NCBI RefSeq assembly: GCF_029937575.1
Contig: NZ_JAPYPS010000010.1
Location: 1 to 64,000 of the forward strand
Reading direction: 5' to 3'
Origin: Nocardioides sp.
GTDB taxonomy: Bacteria; Actinomycetota; Actinomycetes; Propionibacteriales; Nocardioidaceae
Length of the DNA: 64,000 nt
The notes below the pieces were generated by a model. It did not search any database. It was not told the origin of the DNA and was given only the letters and a program-made list of their open reading frames with translations. Positions 20,993-29,124 of this stretch are shown here, piece after piece. A program made the translations under genes and the position numbers. Position 1 is the stretch's first letter. Each line of letters opens with the position of its first letter.

Positions 20993-21009
20993 TGTAACTC
21001 CGAGTTACA
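20993..21009. promoter_or_regulatory. 17-bp palindromic operator of the acyl-CoA dehydrogenase pair
   Basis: Perfect palindrome TGTAACTCCGAGTTACA (8-1-8). It overlaps the presumed -10 (TACATT, minus strand, 20991-20996), whose leaderless ATG is at 20984. Form and position match TetR-family operators controlling fatty-acid genes in actinobacteria. No TetR gene is present in the window. Confidence 0.75.
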
Positions 21010-21097
21010 CATTGCGCTACACCTGTGGTGGTGGGAGCCGTCACAGTCGGCGGGAGCTCGCTCGCGCCCTTCCCGGCCGCTCTCTAGGATTCGGCTC

Positions 21098-21688
21098 ATG
21101 CCCGACGACGTACCCCTCGCCCCGCACGGCCCCCTTCCCGACGGCGGCACGGTGCGCCCGATGACGCGCTGGGGCACCCCGGTGATGCACCGACCCCAGG
21201 CGAAGGTCACGACCTACGACGAGGCCCTGCGTGGCCTGGCCGCCGACATGGTCGCCACCATGTACGCCGCCGACGGCGTCGGGCTGGCCGCGTGCCAGAT
21301 CGGTGAGGACGTGGCGATGTTCGTCTTCGACTGCCCCGACGAGGACGGCACCCGCACGGTCGGACTGGTGTGCAACCCCGTGCTGTCCCTCCCCGAGGGC
21401 AAGGACCGCCGGCTCGACGAGGACGACGAGGGGTGTCTGTCGTTCCCCGGCGCCTTCGTCGAGTGCGCTCGCCCCGACGAGGCGTCGGTGACGGGGACGG
21501 GGCTCGACGGCGAGCCCGTCGCCTTCTCCGGCACCGGCCTCCTGTCCCGCTGCCTGCAGCACGAGACTGACCACACGCTGGGCACGGTCTTCGGCGACCG
21601 ACTGCCGACCAAGGCACGCAAGCGGCTCACCAAGGCCCACGACAAGGCGGCCGACGAGTTCCCACCGGGCTGGCCCGCCGAGGTCTGA
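21098..21688 (+). CDS. def: Peptide deformylase
   Basis: Removes the N-formyl group from nascent proteins; metal-dependent. All three motifs are present: GVGLAACQ (60-67), EGCLS (111-115) and HETDH (155-159), giving metal ligands Cys113, His155 and His159 and catalytic Glu156. Length 196. TAGGAT lies 7 nt before the ATG. It is divergent from the acyl-CoA dehydrogenase pair, and a composite palindromic repeat follows its stop. Confidence 0.95.
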   Translation: MPDDVPLAPHGPLPDGGTVRPMTRWGTPVMHRPQAKVTTYDEALRGLAADMVATMYAADGVGLAACQIGEDVAMFVFDCPDEDGTRTVGLVCNPVLSLPEGKDRRLDEDDEGCLSFPGAFVECARPDEASVTGTGLDGEPVAFSGTGLLSRCLQHETDHTLGTVFGDRLPTKARKRLTKAHDKAADEFPPGWPAEV

Positions 21689-21713
21689 GGAGCCTGGGGG
21701 CGGCCCGAGGTCT

Positions 21714-21774
21714 GCCGTTTGGTCCCAAACGACGACATCCGGGCCGCGAGAATCGTCGTTTGGGACCAAACGGC
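21714..21774. repeat. 61-bp composite palindromic repeat, copy A
   Basis: Two 20-bp arms in inverted orientation (21714-21733 and 21755-21774) separated by 21 bp; each arm contains the near-palindrome CGTTTGGTCCCAAACG or its complement. The arms can be extended by 2 bp inwards. It lies between the convergent def and methyltransferase genes. A second copy with the same 20-21-20 layout is at 45126-45186. Possible dispersed REP element, bidirectional terminator or protein-binding site. Confidence 0.9.
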
Positions 21775-21809
21775 GTCCTGACCAGCCCGGGATCGCGCTC
21801 GGGAGCGCG

Positions 21810-22613
21810 TCAGCGTCGGGCGGTGACGTAGCAGGCGACCGCGGAGGCGGCGGCGACGTTGAGGGAGTCGATGCCTTCGCGCATCGGGATGATCGCGCGG
21901 CGATGAGCGGCGTCCTGCCAGCGTGACGAAAGCCCATGGCCCTCCGACCCCAGGACGAGGGCCACCCTGTCGAGACCGGACACGGCGTCCTCGATGGGTG
22001 TCGCGTCGTCGGCCAACGTGAGTGCAACCGTCGTGAACCCGGCTGCCCCGACGACGTCCAGACCGCTGGCCCAGTCGGGCAGGCGGGTCCAGGGCAGCGC
22101 GAAGACGGCACCCATCGCCACCTTGATCGAGCGTCGGTACAACGGATCCGCGCACCGCGGGGCCAGGAGCACGGCGTCGAAGCCCAGGGCCGCCCCCGAG
22201 CGGAACACCGCGCCCACGTTGGTGTGGTCGACCAGGTCCTCCAGCACCAGCACCGAGCGTGCGCCGTCCAGCACGGTGTCGACCGTGGGCAGGGGGCGCC
22301 GCTCCAAGGACGCCAGCGCGCCGCGGTGCACGTGGAAGCCGGTCACCTCCTCGGCCAACGACTCCGCCAGCACGTAGCAGGGCGCGTCCGTGGTCGAGAG
22401 CACGTCGGCCAGCCCGTCCAACCAGCGCGGCGCCATCAGGAACGAGCGCGGCGCGTGCCCGGCCTCGACGGCACGACGTACGACCTTCTCCCCCTCCGCC
22501 AGGAAGAGTCCGTGCTTCGACTCGAAGCTCTTGCGCAGCTGTACGTCGCGCAGGTCGCGGTAGTCGAGGAGCCGCGCGTCCTCGGGATCATCGATCTCGA
22601 CGAGCTCAGCCAT
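21810..22613 (-). CDS. TrmH/SpoU-family RNA 2'-O-methyltransferase
   Basis: SAM-dependent SPOUT (knotted) methyltransferase of rRNA or tRNA ribose, 267 residues. An N-terminal substrate-binding domain (1-105) precedes the catalytic domain with DHTNVGAVFRSGAALG, LVLGSEGHGLS and IPMREGIDSLNVAAASAV, the three SpoU motifs. The exact target nucleotide is not predictable. The ATG overlaps the end of the upstream siroheme-synthesis gene by 8 nt, so the two are co-transcribed. Confidence 0.9.
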   Translation of the reverse strand: MAELVEIDDPEDARLLDYRDLRDVQLRKSFESKHGLFLAEGEKVVRRAVEAGHAPRSFLMAPRWLDGLADVLSTTDAPCYVLAESLAEEVTGFHVHRGALASLERRPLPTVDTVLDGARSVLVLEDLVDHTNVGAVFRSGAALGFDAVLLAPRCADPLYRRSIKVAMGAVFALPWTRLPDWASGLDVVGAAGFTTVALTLADDATPIEDAVSGLDRVALVLGSEGHGLSSRWQDAAHRRAIIPMREGIDSLNVAAASAVACYVTARR

Positions 22614-23886
22614 CGAGCGCTGCCGAGTCGTCCTCCGCGTCGACGGGCAGGTCGGGGTACCGCTCGGGGTGCGCGACGGCGACGACCTCGCCGACGACGA
22701 TGATCGCCGGCGGGCGGACGTCCAGGGCCGTGAGGTCGTGGGTGAGCTCGCCCAGGGTCGACAGCACGGTCCGCTCCCCCGGCATCGTCCCGTCGCTCAC
22801 GACCGCGACCGGGGTGGACGCCGCTCGCCCACCCTCGAGCAGCGCCGCCGCGATGTGCGAGCCGTGCTCGACCGCCATCATCAGCAGCAGGGTGCCGCGG
22901 AGCCGGGCGACGGCCGACCAGTCCGTCAGCGAGCGTTCGTGGCCCGGAGGCAGGTGCCCGGAGATCACGGTGAACTCGTGGGCGACTCCCCGGTGGGTCA
23001 CGGGGATCCCGGCGATGGCGGGCACCGCGACGGGGCTCGTCAGACCGGGGATGACGGTGACCTCCACGCCGGCTGCGCGGCAGGCCAGGATCTCCTCGTA
23101 GCCGCGCCCGAACACGAAGTTGTCGCCGCCCTTGAACCGCACGACGCGCTGTCCGGACAGTGCGCGCTCCACGATGATCCGGTTGATCTCCTCCTGCTGG
23201 GCCGAGCGGCCGCGGGGCAGCTTGGCGACGTCGATCAGCTCGACGTCGGCGGGCAGCTCGCCCAACAGCTCACGCGGGGCCAACCGGTCGGCCACGACGA
23301 CGTCGGCCGCCATCAGTGCGTTGCGTCCCGCCAGGGAGATCAACGTGGGGTCGCCCGGACCACCACCGACCAGAGTCACCCCGGGGCCACGGGTGCGCTG
23401 CGGCGCCGAGGTGAACTCCCCGTTGCGCAGCGCCTCCAGCACCTGATCGCGCACCTGGACCGACCGGCGAGGATCTGCCTGGGCCAGCACGGCCACGGTC
23501 ACCCCGGACTCGCGTCCCACGGCTGGGGTCCAGGCCGTCGCGGCGCCGGCGTCGTCCGAACGGACACAGAAGATCCGTCGCTGCTCGGCGGCTGCGGAGA
23601 CCTCCCGGTTGACGTCGGGGTCGTCGGTGGCGGCGATGACGTACCAGGTGTCGTCGAGGTCGGCTGCCACGAACGCACGCTGCTCCCAGACGGCCTCCCC
23701 CGCGCCCACGAGTCCCTCGATGGCCGGCGACACCTCGGGTGCGACCACCACCACCCGTGCTCGCGCCGCGATCAGCTGGGGCACCCGTCGCTGCGCGACG
23801 TGTCCTCCGCCCACCACGACCACACGCCGGTCGGCCAGCAGCAGTCCCGTCGGGTACACGTATGCGTCGTCCACGTGGCGCATCAT
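22606..23886 (-). CDS. cobA: Siroheme synthase: precorrin-2 dehydrogenase fused to uroporphyrinogen-III C-methyltransferase
   Basis: 426-residue fusion for siroheme/cobalamin precursor synthesis. The N-terminal Rossmann domain (VVVVGGGHVAQRRV at about 21-34, ITATD-like VIAATDD) resembles CysG-A/Met8. The C-terminal CobA/SUMT domain starts near VTLVGGGPGDPTLISL and includes VVADRLAP, VRFKGGDNFVFGRG, VIPGLTSPVAVPA and the SAM-binding core. The ATG at 23886 has GGAG 5 nt upstream; a second ATG follows immediately. The overlap with the methyltransferase gene suggests an operon. It is divergent from the PEBP gene. Confidence 0.88.
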   Translation of the reverse strand: MMRHVDDAYVYPTGLLLADRRVVVVGGGHVAQRRVPQLIAARARVVVVAPEVSPAIEGLVGAGEAVWEQRAFVAADLDDTWYVIAATDDPDVNREVSAAAEQRRIFCVRSDDAGAATAWTPAVGRESGVTVAVLAQADPRRSVQVRDQVLEALRNGEFTSAPQRTRGPGVTLVGGGPGDPTLISLAGRNALMAADVVVADRLAPRELLGELPADVELIDVAKLPRGRSAQQEEINRIIVERALSGQRVVRFKGGDNFVFGRGYEEILACRAAGVEVTVIPGLTSPVAVPAIAGIPVTHRGVAHEFTVISGHLPPGHERSLTDWSAVARLRGTLLLMMAVEHGSHIAAALLEGGRAASTPVAVVSDGTMPGERTVLSTLGELTHDLTALDVRPPAIIVVGEVVAVAHPERYPDLPVDAEDDSAALDG

Positions 23887-23937
23887 TCCGTCTCCGGGGT
23901 GAGGACTCCCAGCCGGGAGGTCGCTACCGTCGGGGAC

Positions 23938-24462
23938 ATGGTTCTCGAACGCCCCGTCAGCCCCAACCCCTACGACCTGCTGCCCGCGGCCGCGTCGTTC
24001 ACCGTCACCAGCGCGGACGTGACCGAGGGTCAACCCCTGAAGGACGACCAGGTGGCGGCCCTGGGCAACACTTCGCCCCAGCTGTCCTGGGACTCCTTCG
24101 ACGGCGCCCAGAGCTACACCGTGACCTGCTTCGACCCGGACGCACCCACTCCCAGCGGCTTCTGGCACTGGGTGCTGGTCGACCTCCCCGCCGACGTGAC
24201 CTCGCTCGCCCCGGGCGCGGGCGCCGAGGGCGCCGAGCTGCCCGGCGGCGCGTTCATGTGCCGCAACGACGGCGGCGGCCACGGCTACATGGGCGCCGCA
24301 CCGCCGGAGGGGGACCAGGTGCACCGCTACTACTTCGTCGTCCACGCGGTGACGCAGGACGCCCTCGGCGTCGATGCCGACGCCTCGCCGGCGGTCGTTT
24401 CGTTCAACCTCGCCTTCAAGACCGCCGGGCGCGCGATCCTGCACGGCACCTACCAGCACTGA
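23938..24462 (+). CDS. PEBP/YbhB-YbcL family protein
   Basis: 174-residue phosphatidylethanolamine-binding-like protein. It contains the family core CFDPDAPTPSGFWHWVLVDLP and a GHGYMGAAPPEGDQVHRYYFVVHA strand that form the conserved anion-binding pocket. Bacterial members have no settled function (kinase-modulator and ligand-binding roles have been proposed). TACCGT lies 7 nt upstream of the ATG. A decamer tandem array begins within the stop codon. Confidence 0.9.
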   Translation: MVLERPVSPNPYDLLPAAASFTVTSADVTEGQPLKDDQVAALGNTSPQLSWDSFDGAQSYTVTCFDPDAPTPSGFWHWVLVDLPADVTSLAPGAGAEGAELPGGAFMCRNDGGGHGYMGAAPPEGDQVHRYYFVVHAVTQDALGVDADASPAVVSFNLAFKTAGRAILHGTYQH

Positions 24463-24530
24463 GCAGCCCTGAGCAGCCCTGAGCAGCGCTGAGCAGCCCT
24501 GAGCAGCGCTGGGCAGCCCTGGGCAGCCCT
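24461..24530. repeat. 10-bp tandem direct repeat, 7 units
   Basis: Seven head-to-tail decamers of consensus GAGCAGCCCT (variants GAGCAGCGCT and GGGCAGCCCT), plus a degenerate eighth unit. The first unit supplies the last two bases of the TGA of the PEBP gene. The alternation of CCCT and GCGT-type units suggests expansion of a 20-bp dimer. Confidence 0.95.
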
Positions 24531-24541
24531 GGGCGCCGTGA

Positions 24542-25606
24542 CTACCGGCGGGTGATGATCAACACGGCCCGGTCGTCATCGCCGCGCGCGACCTGACCGA
24601 CGATGCGGGCCGCCGCACCGTGCACCCCGCGCCGGAAGGCGCTCCGCCCGACGTCCTGCAGCCAGGCGATGCCGCTGTCGAGGTCGTTGGTCGGTGTCTC
24701 GACGACCCCGTCGGTGTAGAACATCAGCGCGTCCTGGGGCGCCAGCACTCCCGAGCTGCCGGTGAGCTCCGGCTGCGGCATGATCCCCAATGCCAGTCCA
24801 CGTGAGTTGTCCACCGTCCAGGCCTGGTCGCGTGCCGTCCAGCGCAGGGCGGGCGGGTGACCGGCGCTGAGGATCGTGTAGCGACCGCTCTTCAGGTCCA
24901 GGCTCAGGTGCACCGCCGTCGCGAAGGTCTCGACGGAGTCCTGGCGCAGCAGGAAGTCGTTGGCCGCGTCGAAGAGGTCACGCTCGTGCATGGCACCGAC
25001 GAGGCCGCCCAGGGCCCCCGCGAGCAGCAGTGCGGACGGCGCCGCGGTGACGCCCTTGCCGACGACGTCCACGAGCACCAGCTCCAGCTGCTGCTTGTCC
25101 TCGTCGAGGTCGGCGACCATGAAGTCCCCGGCGTACCCCACCCCGTACGCCGCCACCATGGCACTCTGGGCGTGCCACCCCGGTGGCAGGTCGGGGACCC
25201 GGCCCTGGGCCGTGAGCCGGTCTCGGAGATCTGAGAGCAACGCCTCGCTCAGCGGCGTCGGCAACCCGCTGCGCTGTCGGCTGGCCACGTAGAGCACCAG
25301 GGCCACCGCCAGGGTCAGGATCACGATGCCCGCCACCCTCCTGTCCGTGGCTGCTTCCTGGGAGAGGCAGGCCACGACACCGGCAACGCTGATCGCGCCC
25401 GTCAGGCCGACCAACGGCCAGAAGCGCAGCAGCAGCATGCCCAGCATCAACCACAGGAGGTAGCCGGCGAGCGGGAAGAGCTCGTAGCGGCTCACGGACA
25501 CGGCGAACGACGCGGCCACCCCCGCGGTCAGTCCCCCAGCGGCGACGAGCTGGCTGCGATGAGTGCCCGAGCGCCAGGAGGTGCTCAACTCGGCCAACCA
25601 GCTCAC
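24542..25606 (-). CDS. Membrane-anchored SpoIIE/PP2C-type serine phosphatase
   Basis: 354 residues. Four to five N-terminal hydrophobic segments (about 20-115) precede a PPM/SpoIIE phosphatase domain (about 130-354). Metal-binding aspartates are visible in YAGDFMVADLDE, VLVDVVGKGVTAA and the C-terminal DALMFYTDGVVE and GDDDRAVLIITRR. Such proteins dephosphorylate anti-sigma antagonists; no partner gene is adjacent. The GTG at 25606 has TACGGT 6 nt upstream; the longer frame to 25723 overlaps the divergent hydrolase promoter. Confidence 0.85.
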   Translation of the reverse strand: MSWLAELSTSWRSGTHRSQLVAAGGLTAGVAASFAVSVSRYELFPLAGYLLWLMLGMLLLRFWPLVGLTGAISVAGVVACLSQEAATDRRVAGIVILTLAVALVLYVASRQRSGLPTPLSEALLSDLRDRLTAQGRVPDLPPGWHAQSAMVAAYGVGYAGDFMVADLDEDKQQLELVLVDVVGKGVTAAPSALLLAGALGGLVGAMHERDLFDAANDFLLRQDSVETFATAVHLSLDLKSGRYTILSAGHPPALRWTARDQAWTVDNSRGLALGIMPQPELTGSSGVLAPQDALMFYTDGVVETPTNDLDSGIAWLQDVGRSAFRRGVHGAAARIVGQVARGDDDRAVLIITRR

Positions 25607-25743
25607 AGCCGAACCGTAACCGCTGGTCGTCGCCCACTCGCGCAGCGCCGCGCTCGCCGGGTCTCGTCGTGGCGGCTCGTCCCGCGGACTCTGTCCCGCG
25701 ACCCGGGGCGGAGGCGCCCGCACCTGCTGGAAGACTGCTCCAC

Positions 25744-26700
25744 ATGGGTCACGCGCAGAGCCCCGACATCCTGGGCCCGCCGTGGGAGGCGGAGACGATC
25801 ACGTTGCCCCCCGACGACGAGGGGCCGGTCGTGGTCACTCTCGTGCGCCGGCGAGCGGCTCGTCCCACGGGACGCGCCGTGCTGCACGTGCACGGCTTCG
25901 CCGACTACTTCTTCCACACCGAGTACGCCGCGTGGTGGCTCGAGCGAGGCTACGACTTCTACGCCGTCGACCTGCGCAAGTACGGCCGCTCGATCCGCCC
26001 GCACCAGACCCCGACGTACGTCGCGGACCTGCACGAGTACTTCGCCGACCTCGACGTGGCCTGGTGGCGCATCGTCCGGCGCGACGCGCACGACCACGTG
26101 GTGCTCAGCGGTCACTCGACAGGTGGTCTCACGGTCCCGTTGTGGGCCGACGCCCGGCAGCCGCCGGAACTGGCCGGGGTGGTGCTCAACTCACCCTGGT
26201 TCGACCTTCAGGGGGCACCGTGGATGCGCACACCCCTGGCCGGCGCGCTCTTGGAGCGCCTGGGTCGTGCCCACCCTCACCGCGAGATCCCCCGCGACGT
26301 CAGCGGGGTCTACGGGCGAAGCCTGCACGTCGACCACGGCGGTGACTGGGAGTACGACCTGGGGTGGAAGCCCGTGGAGTCCTACCCCGTGCGCCTCGGA
26401 TGGCTCCGGGCGATCCGGCGCGGACACGCCCAGCTGCACGCCGGCCTGTCGGTGCTCGCACCGGTGCTGGTGCTGACCTCGGCGTCGACCCTGCACACCG
26501 CGGAGATGAGCGATGACGCCCACACGCACGACATCGTCCTCGACGTGCCACAGATCCGTCGCTGGACCACGTCGGTCGGCCCCCACGTCACCTACGTGGC
26601 GATCGACGGCGCCCGGCACGACCTGGTGCTGTCACGTCCCGAGCCCCGGCAGCGCGTCTACGACGCGCTGGGACGCTGGTGCGGCGCCTACCTCACGTGA
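25744..26700 (+). CDS. Alpha/beta hydrolase (lysophospholipase/monoacylglycerol lipase-like)
   Basis: 318-residue serine hydrolase. Oxyanion-hole HVHGFADY, nucleophile elbow GHSTGG (123-128, Ser125), and a late GARHDL histidine. A cap region around residues 165-215 is rich in aromatic residues. No signal peptide. The substrate, probably an ester or lipid, cannot be assigned. Divergent from the SpoIIE-type phosphatase. Confidence 0.85.
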   Translation: MGHAQSPDILGPPWEAETITLPPDDEGPVVVTLVRRRAARPTGRAVLHVHGFADYFFHTEYAAWWLERGYDFYAVDLRKYGRSIRPHQTPTYVADLHEYFADLDVAWWRIVRRDAHDHVVLSGHSTGGLTVPLWADARQPPELAGVVLNSPWFDLQGAPWMRTPLAGALLERLGRAHPHREIPRDVSGVYGRSLHVDHGGDWEYDLGWKPVESYPVRLGWLRAIRRGHAQLHAGLSVLAPVLVLTSASTLHTAEMSDDAHTHDIVLDVPQIRRWTTSVGPHVTYVAIDGARHDLVLSRPEPRQRVYDALGRWCGAYLT

Positions 26701-26716
26701 TCCGCGGCGGGCCCGG

Positions 26717-27283
26717 TCAGCCAGCGTGCAGAGCGGTGGCGCCCGACGGGGCCACGCGGCGCAGCCCGAACCCGGAGCCGCCCCGCCCAGCGCGACGCGA
26801 CGGCGTGTGGCGTCCGCCCAGGGCGGCCGCGACGGCACGTCCACGAGCGCTGATGAGCGCCGGGTCGACCTCGGGCAGCATCGCGTGCAGGAAGGCGACC
26901 GGCGTGTCACCGTGCTCTCCGGACGTCGGACGCGCCATCGCCAGGACCTGCAGGTGGGGGGTTGCCGGACCGGTGTCGCGGAACTCGAAGTCGCCCACCT
27001 CCGGGTAGTCGCGAAGCGCTGCGGCCATGGTCTTGAGGGTCTTGCGGATCCGGCGCTGCAGCCGGGCATCCACCTGGTCGGCCGACAGGTGGCCGACCGG
27101 GACGACACTGGCGGCGAAGGGCAGGCCCGTGGGACCGCCGAGCAGGACCCGCAGCTCGTGGTCCTCCCAGATGACCGCCTCGGACGGAGCGCACAAGCGG
27201 CAGTGACCGGCGGCGGCACTCTCGCCGGCACCGCGCGACGAGGCCGCACGGGACGAGTCGGGGGACACGGTGTGGGGGGGCAC
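26717..27283 (-). CDS. HIT-fold-like protein lacking the histidine triad
   Basis: 188 residues. CRLC (about 28-31), VIWEDHELRVLLGG, VVPVGHLSADQ and ATPHLQVLAMARP recall the order of elements in HIT/diadenosine-polyphosphate hydrolases. The HxHxHxx triad is absent: only one histidine remains in the TPHLQV strand. The first 25 and last 40 residues are low complexity. GTG start with TAGATT 6 nt upstream. The assignment is by pattern only; an uncharacterised conserved protein is the safe description. Confidence 0.5.
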   Translation of the reverse strand: MPPHTVSPDSSRAASSRGAGESAAAGHCRLCAPSEAVIWEDHELRVLLGGPTGLPFAASVVPVGHLSADQVDARLQRRIRKTLKTMAAALRDYPEVGDFEFRDTGPATPHLQVLAMARPTSGEHGDTPVAFLHAMLPEVDPALISARGRAVAAALGGRHTPSRRAGRGGSGFGLRRVAPSGATALHAG

Positions 27284-27421
27284 ACACCGAATCTAGAGGT
27301 TGCAGGAGCCCACCAGGGTCGATTTGGCGCGATTCCACCCGAGTGACCACGTCCGTCTAGTCACATCTAGTCATCGGGCGCACGGCCTCCCGGCGCGAGG
27401 AGGGGCAGTAGGGTCCTGGGC

Positions 27422-27814
27422 ATGAACTCTGTGACGGGACTCTCCCTCGGCCGCATCGGCATCGGCATCGCCTCCCTGGTCAAGCCCGACCTCGTGCAGT
27501 CGACGATGGGCACCACCACGACCAACCCGCTGCTCACCCAGTGGTTCGGATCGCGCGAGGTCGCTCTCGGCGCCGCGACCCTGCTCGCCAGTGGTGGCGC
27601 ACGCAGCAGCCTGGTGCTGATCGGCATGGCGGTCGACGCCGCGGACGCGGCGACCGCCTACCAGGCCGTGCAGAAGGAGCTGATGCCGCGCAACGTCGGG
27701 CTCGGCTTCGCCGGCGTCGCCGCGGGCGCCGTCCTGTCCGGCCTGCTCGGCCTGCGGGTGAAGAAGAAGGTCAAGCTCACCAAGGCAGAGAAGAAGGCCT
27801 TGGCGCGAGCCTGA
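27422..27814 (+). CDS. Small membrane-associated protein of unknown function
   Basis: 130 residues with three hydrophobic stretches (about 8-24, 47-72 and 93-112) and a lysine-rich C-terminus (KKKVKLTKAEKKALARA). I do not recognise a family. GSREVALGAATLLASGG and VDAADAATAYQAV resemble the DUF4267-like pattern of small integral membrane proteins, weakly. TAGGGT lies 7 nt before the ATG. A 19-bp duplicated repeat starts one base before its TGA. Confidence 0.65.
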   Translation: MNSVTGLSLGRIGIGIASLVKPDLVQSTMGTTTTNPLLTQWFGSREVALGAATLLASGGARSSLVLIGMAVDAADAATAYQAVQKELMPRNVGLGFAGVAAGAVLSGLLGLRVKKKVKLTKAEKKALARA

Positions 27815-27848
27815 GCAACGCGCGCGCACCTGAGCAACGCGCGCGCAC
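27811..27848. repeat. 19-bp direct repeat, 2 units
   Basis: Two exact adjacent copies of CTGAGCAACGCGCGCGCAC. The first contains the stop codon of the preceding gene (27812-27814). Followed by 50 bp without recognisable signal. Confidence 0.95.
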
Positions 27849-27899
27849 CAGGGAGCCCGCCCGGACCCGAGCCACCGGCCGAGCTCCCCCACAGAGCTG

Positions 27900-28247
27900 T
27901 CAGGGTCGCCTGTGGATGTCCTCGCTCATCCGCACGATGGCAAGATAGAACTCCAGGGTCATCCTGATGAACGCCAGGTACAGCACGACACCGACGGGGC
28001 CCAGGAGCAGGACAACGACCCCAGCGCCGGCGGACTGGCTGAACGCTGCGATGAGGAATATCAACCAACCCAGCACCAGCGCGATGGTCGCCAGCACGTA
28101 GACGAACTTCACGATCATGGGCGTGATGAAGTGGTTGAAGCCGAAGTCAAAGAGCGCCCCGAAGAAGCCCTTCGCCTGGTCTTGGGGCGATGGGCTCCCC
28201 GGTTGGCCGCCAGGTGGCGGAGGGGGAGTCGATCCGTAGTTGCTCAT
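27900..28247 (-). CDS. DUF4282 domain membrane protein
   Basis: 115 residues: a Pro/Gly-rich cytosolic N-terminus (5-25), then GFFGALFDFGFNHFITPMIVKFVYVL and a second hydrophobic segment at about 75-95, the two-helix DUF4282 pattern. Function unknown. GAGGAAC lies just upstream of the ATG as ribosome binding site. It stands alone between divergent and convergent neighbours. Confidence 0.85.
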   Translation of the reverse strand: MSNYGSTPPPPPGGQPGSPSPQDQAKGFFGALFDFGFNHFITPMIVKFVYVLATIALVLGWLIFLIAAFSQSAGAGVVVLLLGPVGVVLYLAFIRMTLEFYLAIVRMSEDIHRRP

Positions 28248-28355
28248 GCGTTCCTCCAGAGTGTTGGGTGCACGTGAGCCTAGCGATCCTCGAGGCTCCT
28301 TCGGGTCAGATCAGAGCGGACGTACTCGACGGCCCCTCGCCCCGCAAGACCGCCC

Positions 28356-29123
28356 TCACGTCAGGACGAACGTCGTCAGGGCGACGACTCCCACCACCAC
28401 GATCACCGTGCGCAGCACGATCGGCGGGAGTCGTCGCCCGACGCGTGCGCCCAGCAGCCCGCCGAGAGTGGCGCCCACCGCGATCAGCCCCACGATCGCC
28501 CAGTCGACGTCGGCGACGACCACGAAGATGACGCCGGCCACGAGGTTGACCGAGCCGGCAAGGACGTTCTTGACGGCGTTGTTGCGCTGGATGTCCTGCG
28601 GGACGCCGATGCCCAGGACGCCCATGAGCAGCACACCCTGCGCAGCGCCGAAGTAGCCGCCGTACACGCCCGTGCCCAGCACTGTGGGCCAGACCCACGC
28701 GGACTCACGCTCGCGCGGCGCCTCGTCGCTTTCGGCGGCACGCGCGGCGACGCGGCGCGAGATCCGCGGCTGGAAGATCACCAGCAGCACGCCCAGCCCG
28801 ATCAGGACGGGTACGACGGCCTCGAACGCTCCCTCCGGCAGGACCAGCAGCAGGACCGCGCCCACGACCGCGCCGATGACGGACGCGGACAGCAGCCGCA
28901 GCACGAGGCCGCGCTGACCCTCGAGCTCTCGCCGGTAGCCGTAGGCGCCGGTCAGCGAGCCCGGTACCAGTCCGATGTTGTTGGAGACGTTGGCGGTCAC
29001 CGGTGGCACGCCGAAGGCGAGCAGCGTCGGGAACGTGATGAGCGTGCCGGAGCCCACGACGGTGTTGATCGTCCCGGCCCCGACCCCGGCGAGCAGGATC
29101 GCGACCGCCTCGAACAGCGACAC
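28356..29123 (-). CDS. TSUP family (TauE/SafE-like) transporter
   Basis: 255-residue membrane protein with about eight helices in two repeats. The TSUP signatures are the N-terminal GAGTINTVVGSGTLITFPTLLAFG and the repeat-2 GVYGGYFGAAQGVLLMG. The family exports or imports sulfite, sulfoacetate or other small anions; the substrate here is unknown. The GTG start lies one base after the stop of the SPFH protein gene, with GAGG inside that gene's end, so it is coupled to it. Confidence 0.88.
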   Translation of the reverse strand: MSLFEAVAILLAGVGAGTINTVVGSGTLITFPTLLAFGVPPVTANVSNNIGLVPGSLTGAYGYRRELEGQRGLVLRLLSASVIGAVVGAVLLLVLPEGAFEAVVPVLIGLGVLLVIFQPRISRRVAARAAESDEAPRERESAWVWPTVLGTGVYGGYFGAAQGVLLMGVLGIGVPQDIQRNNAVKNVLAGSVNLVAGVIFVVVADVDWAIVGLIAVGATLGGLLGARVGRRLPPIVLRTVIVVVGVVALTTFVLT

Positions 29124-29124
29124 C

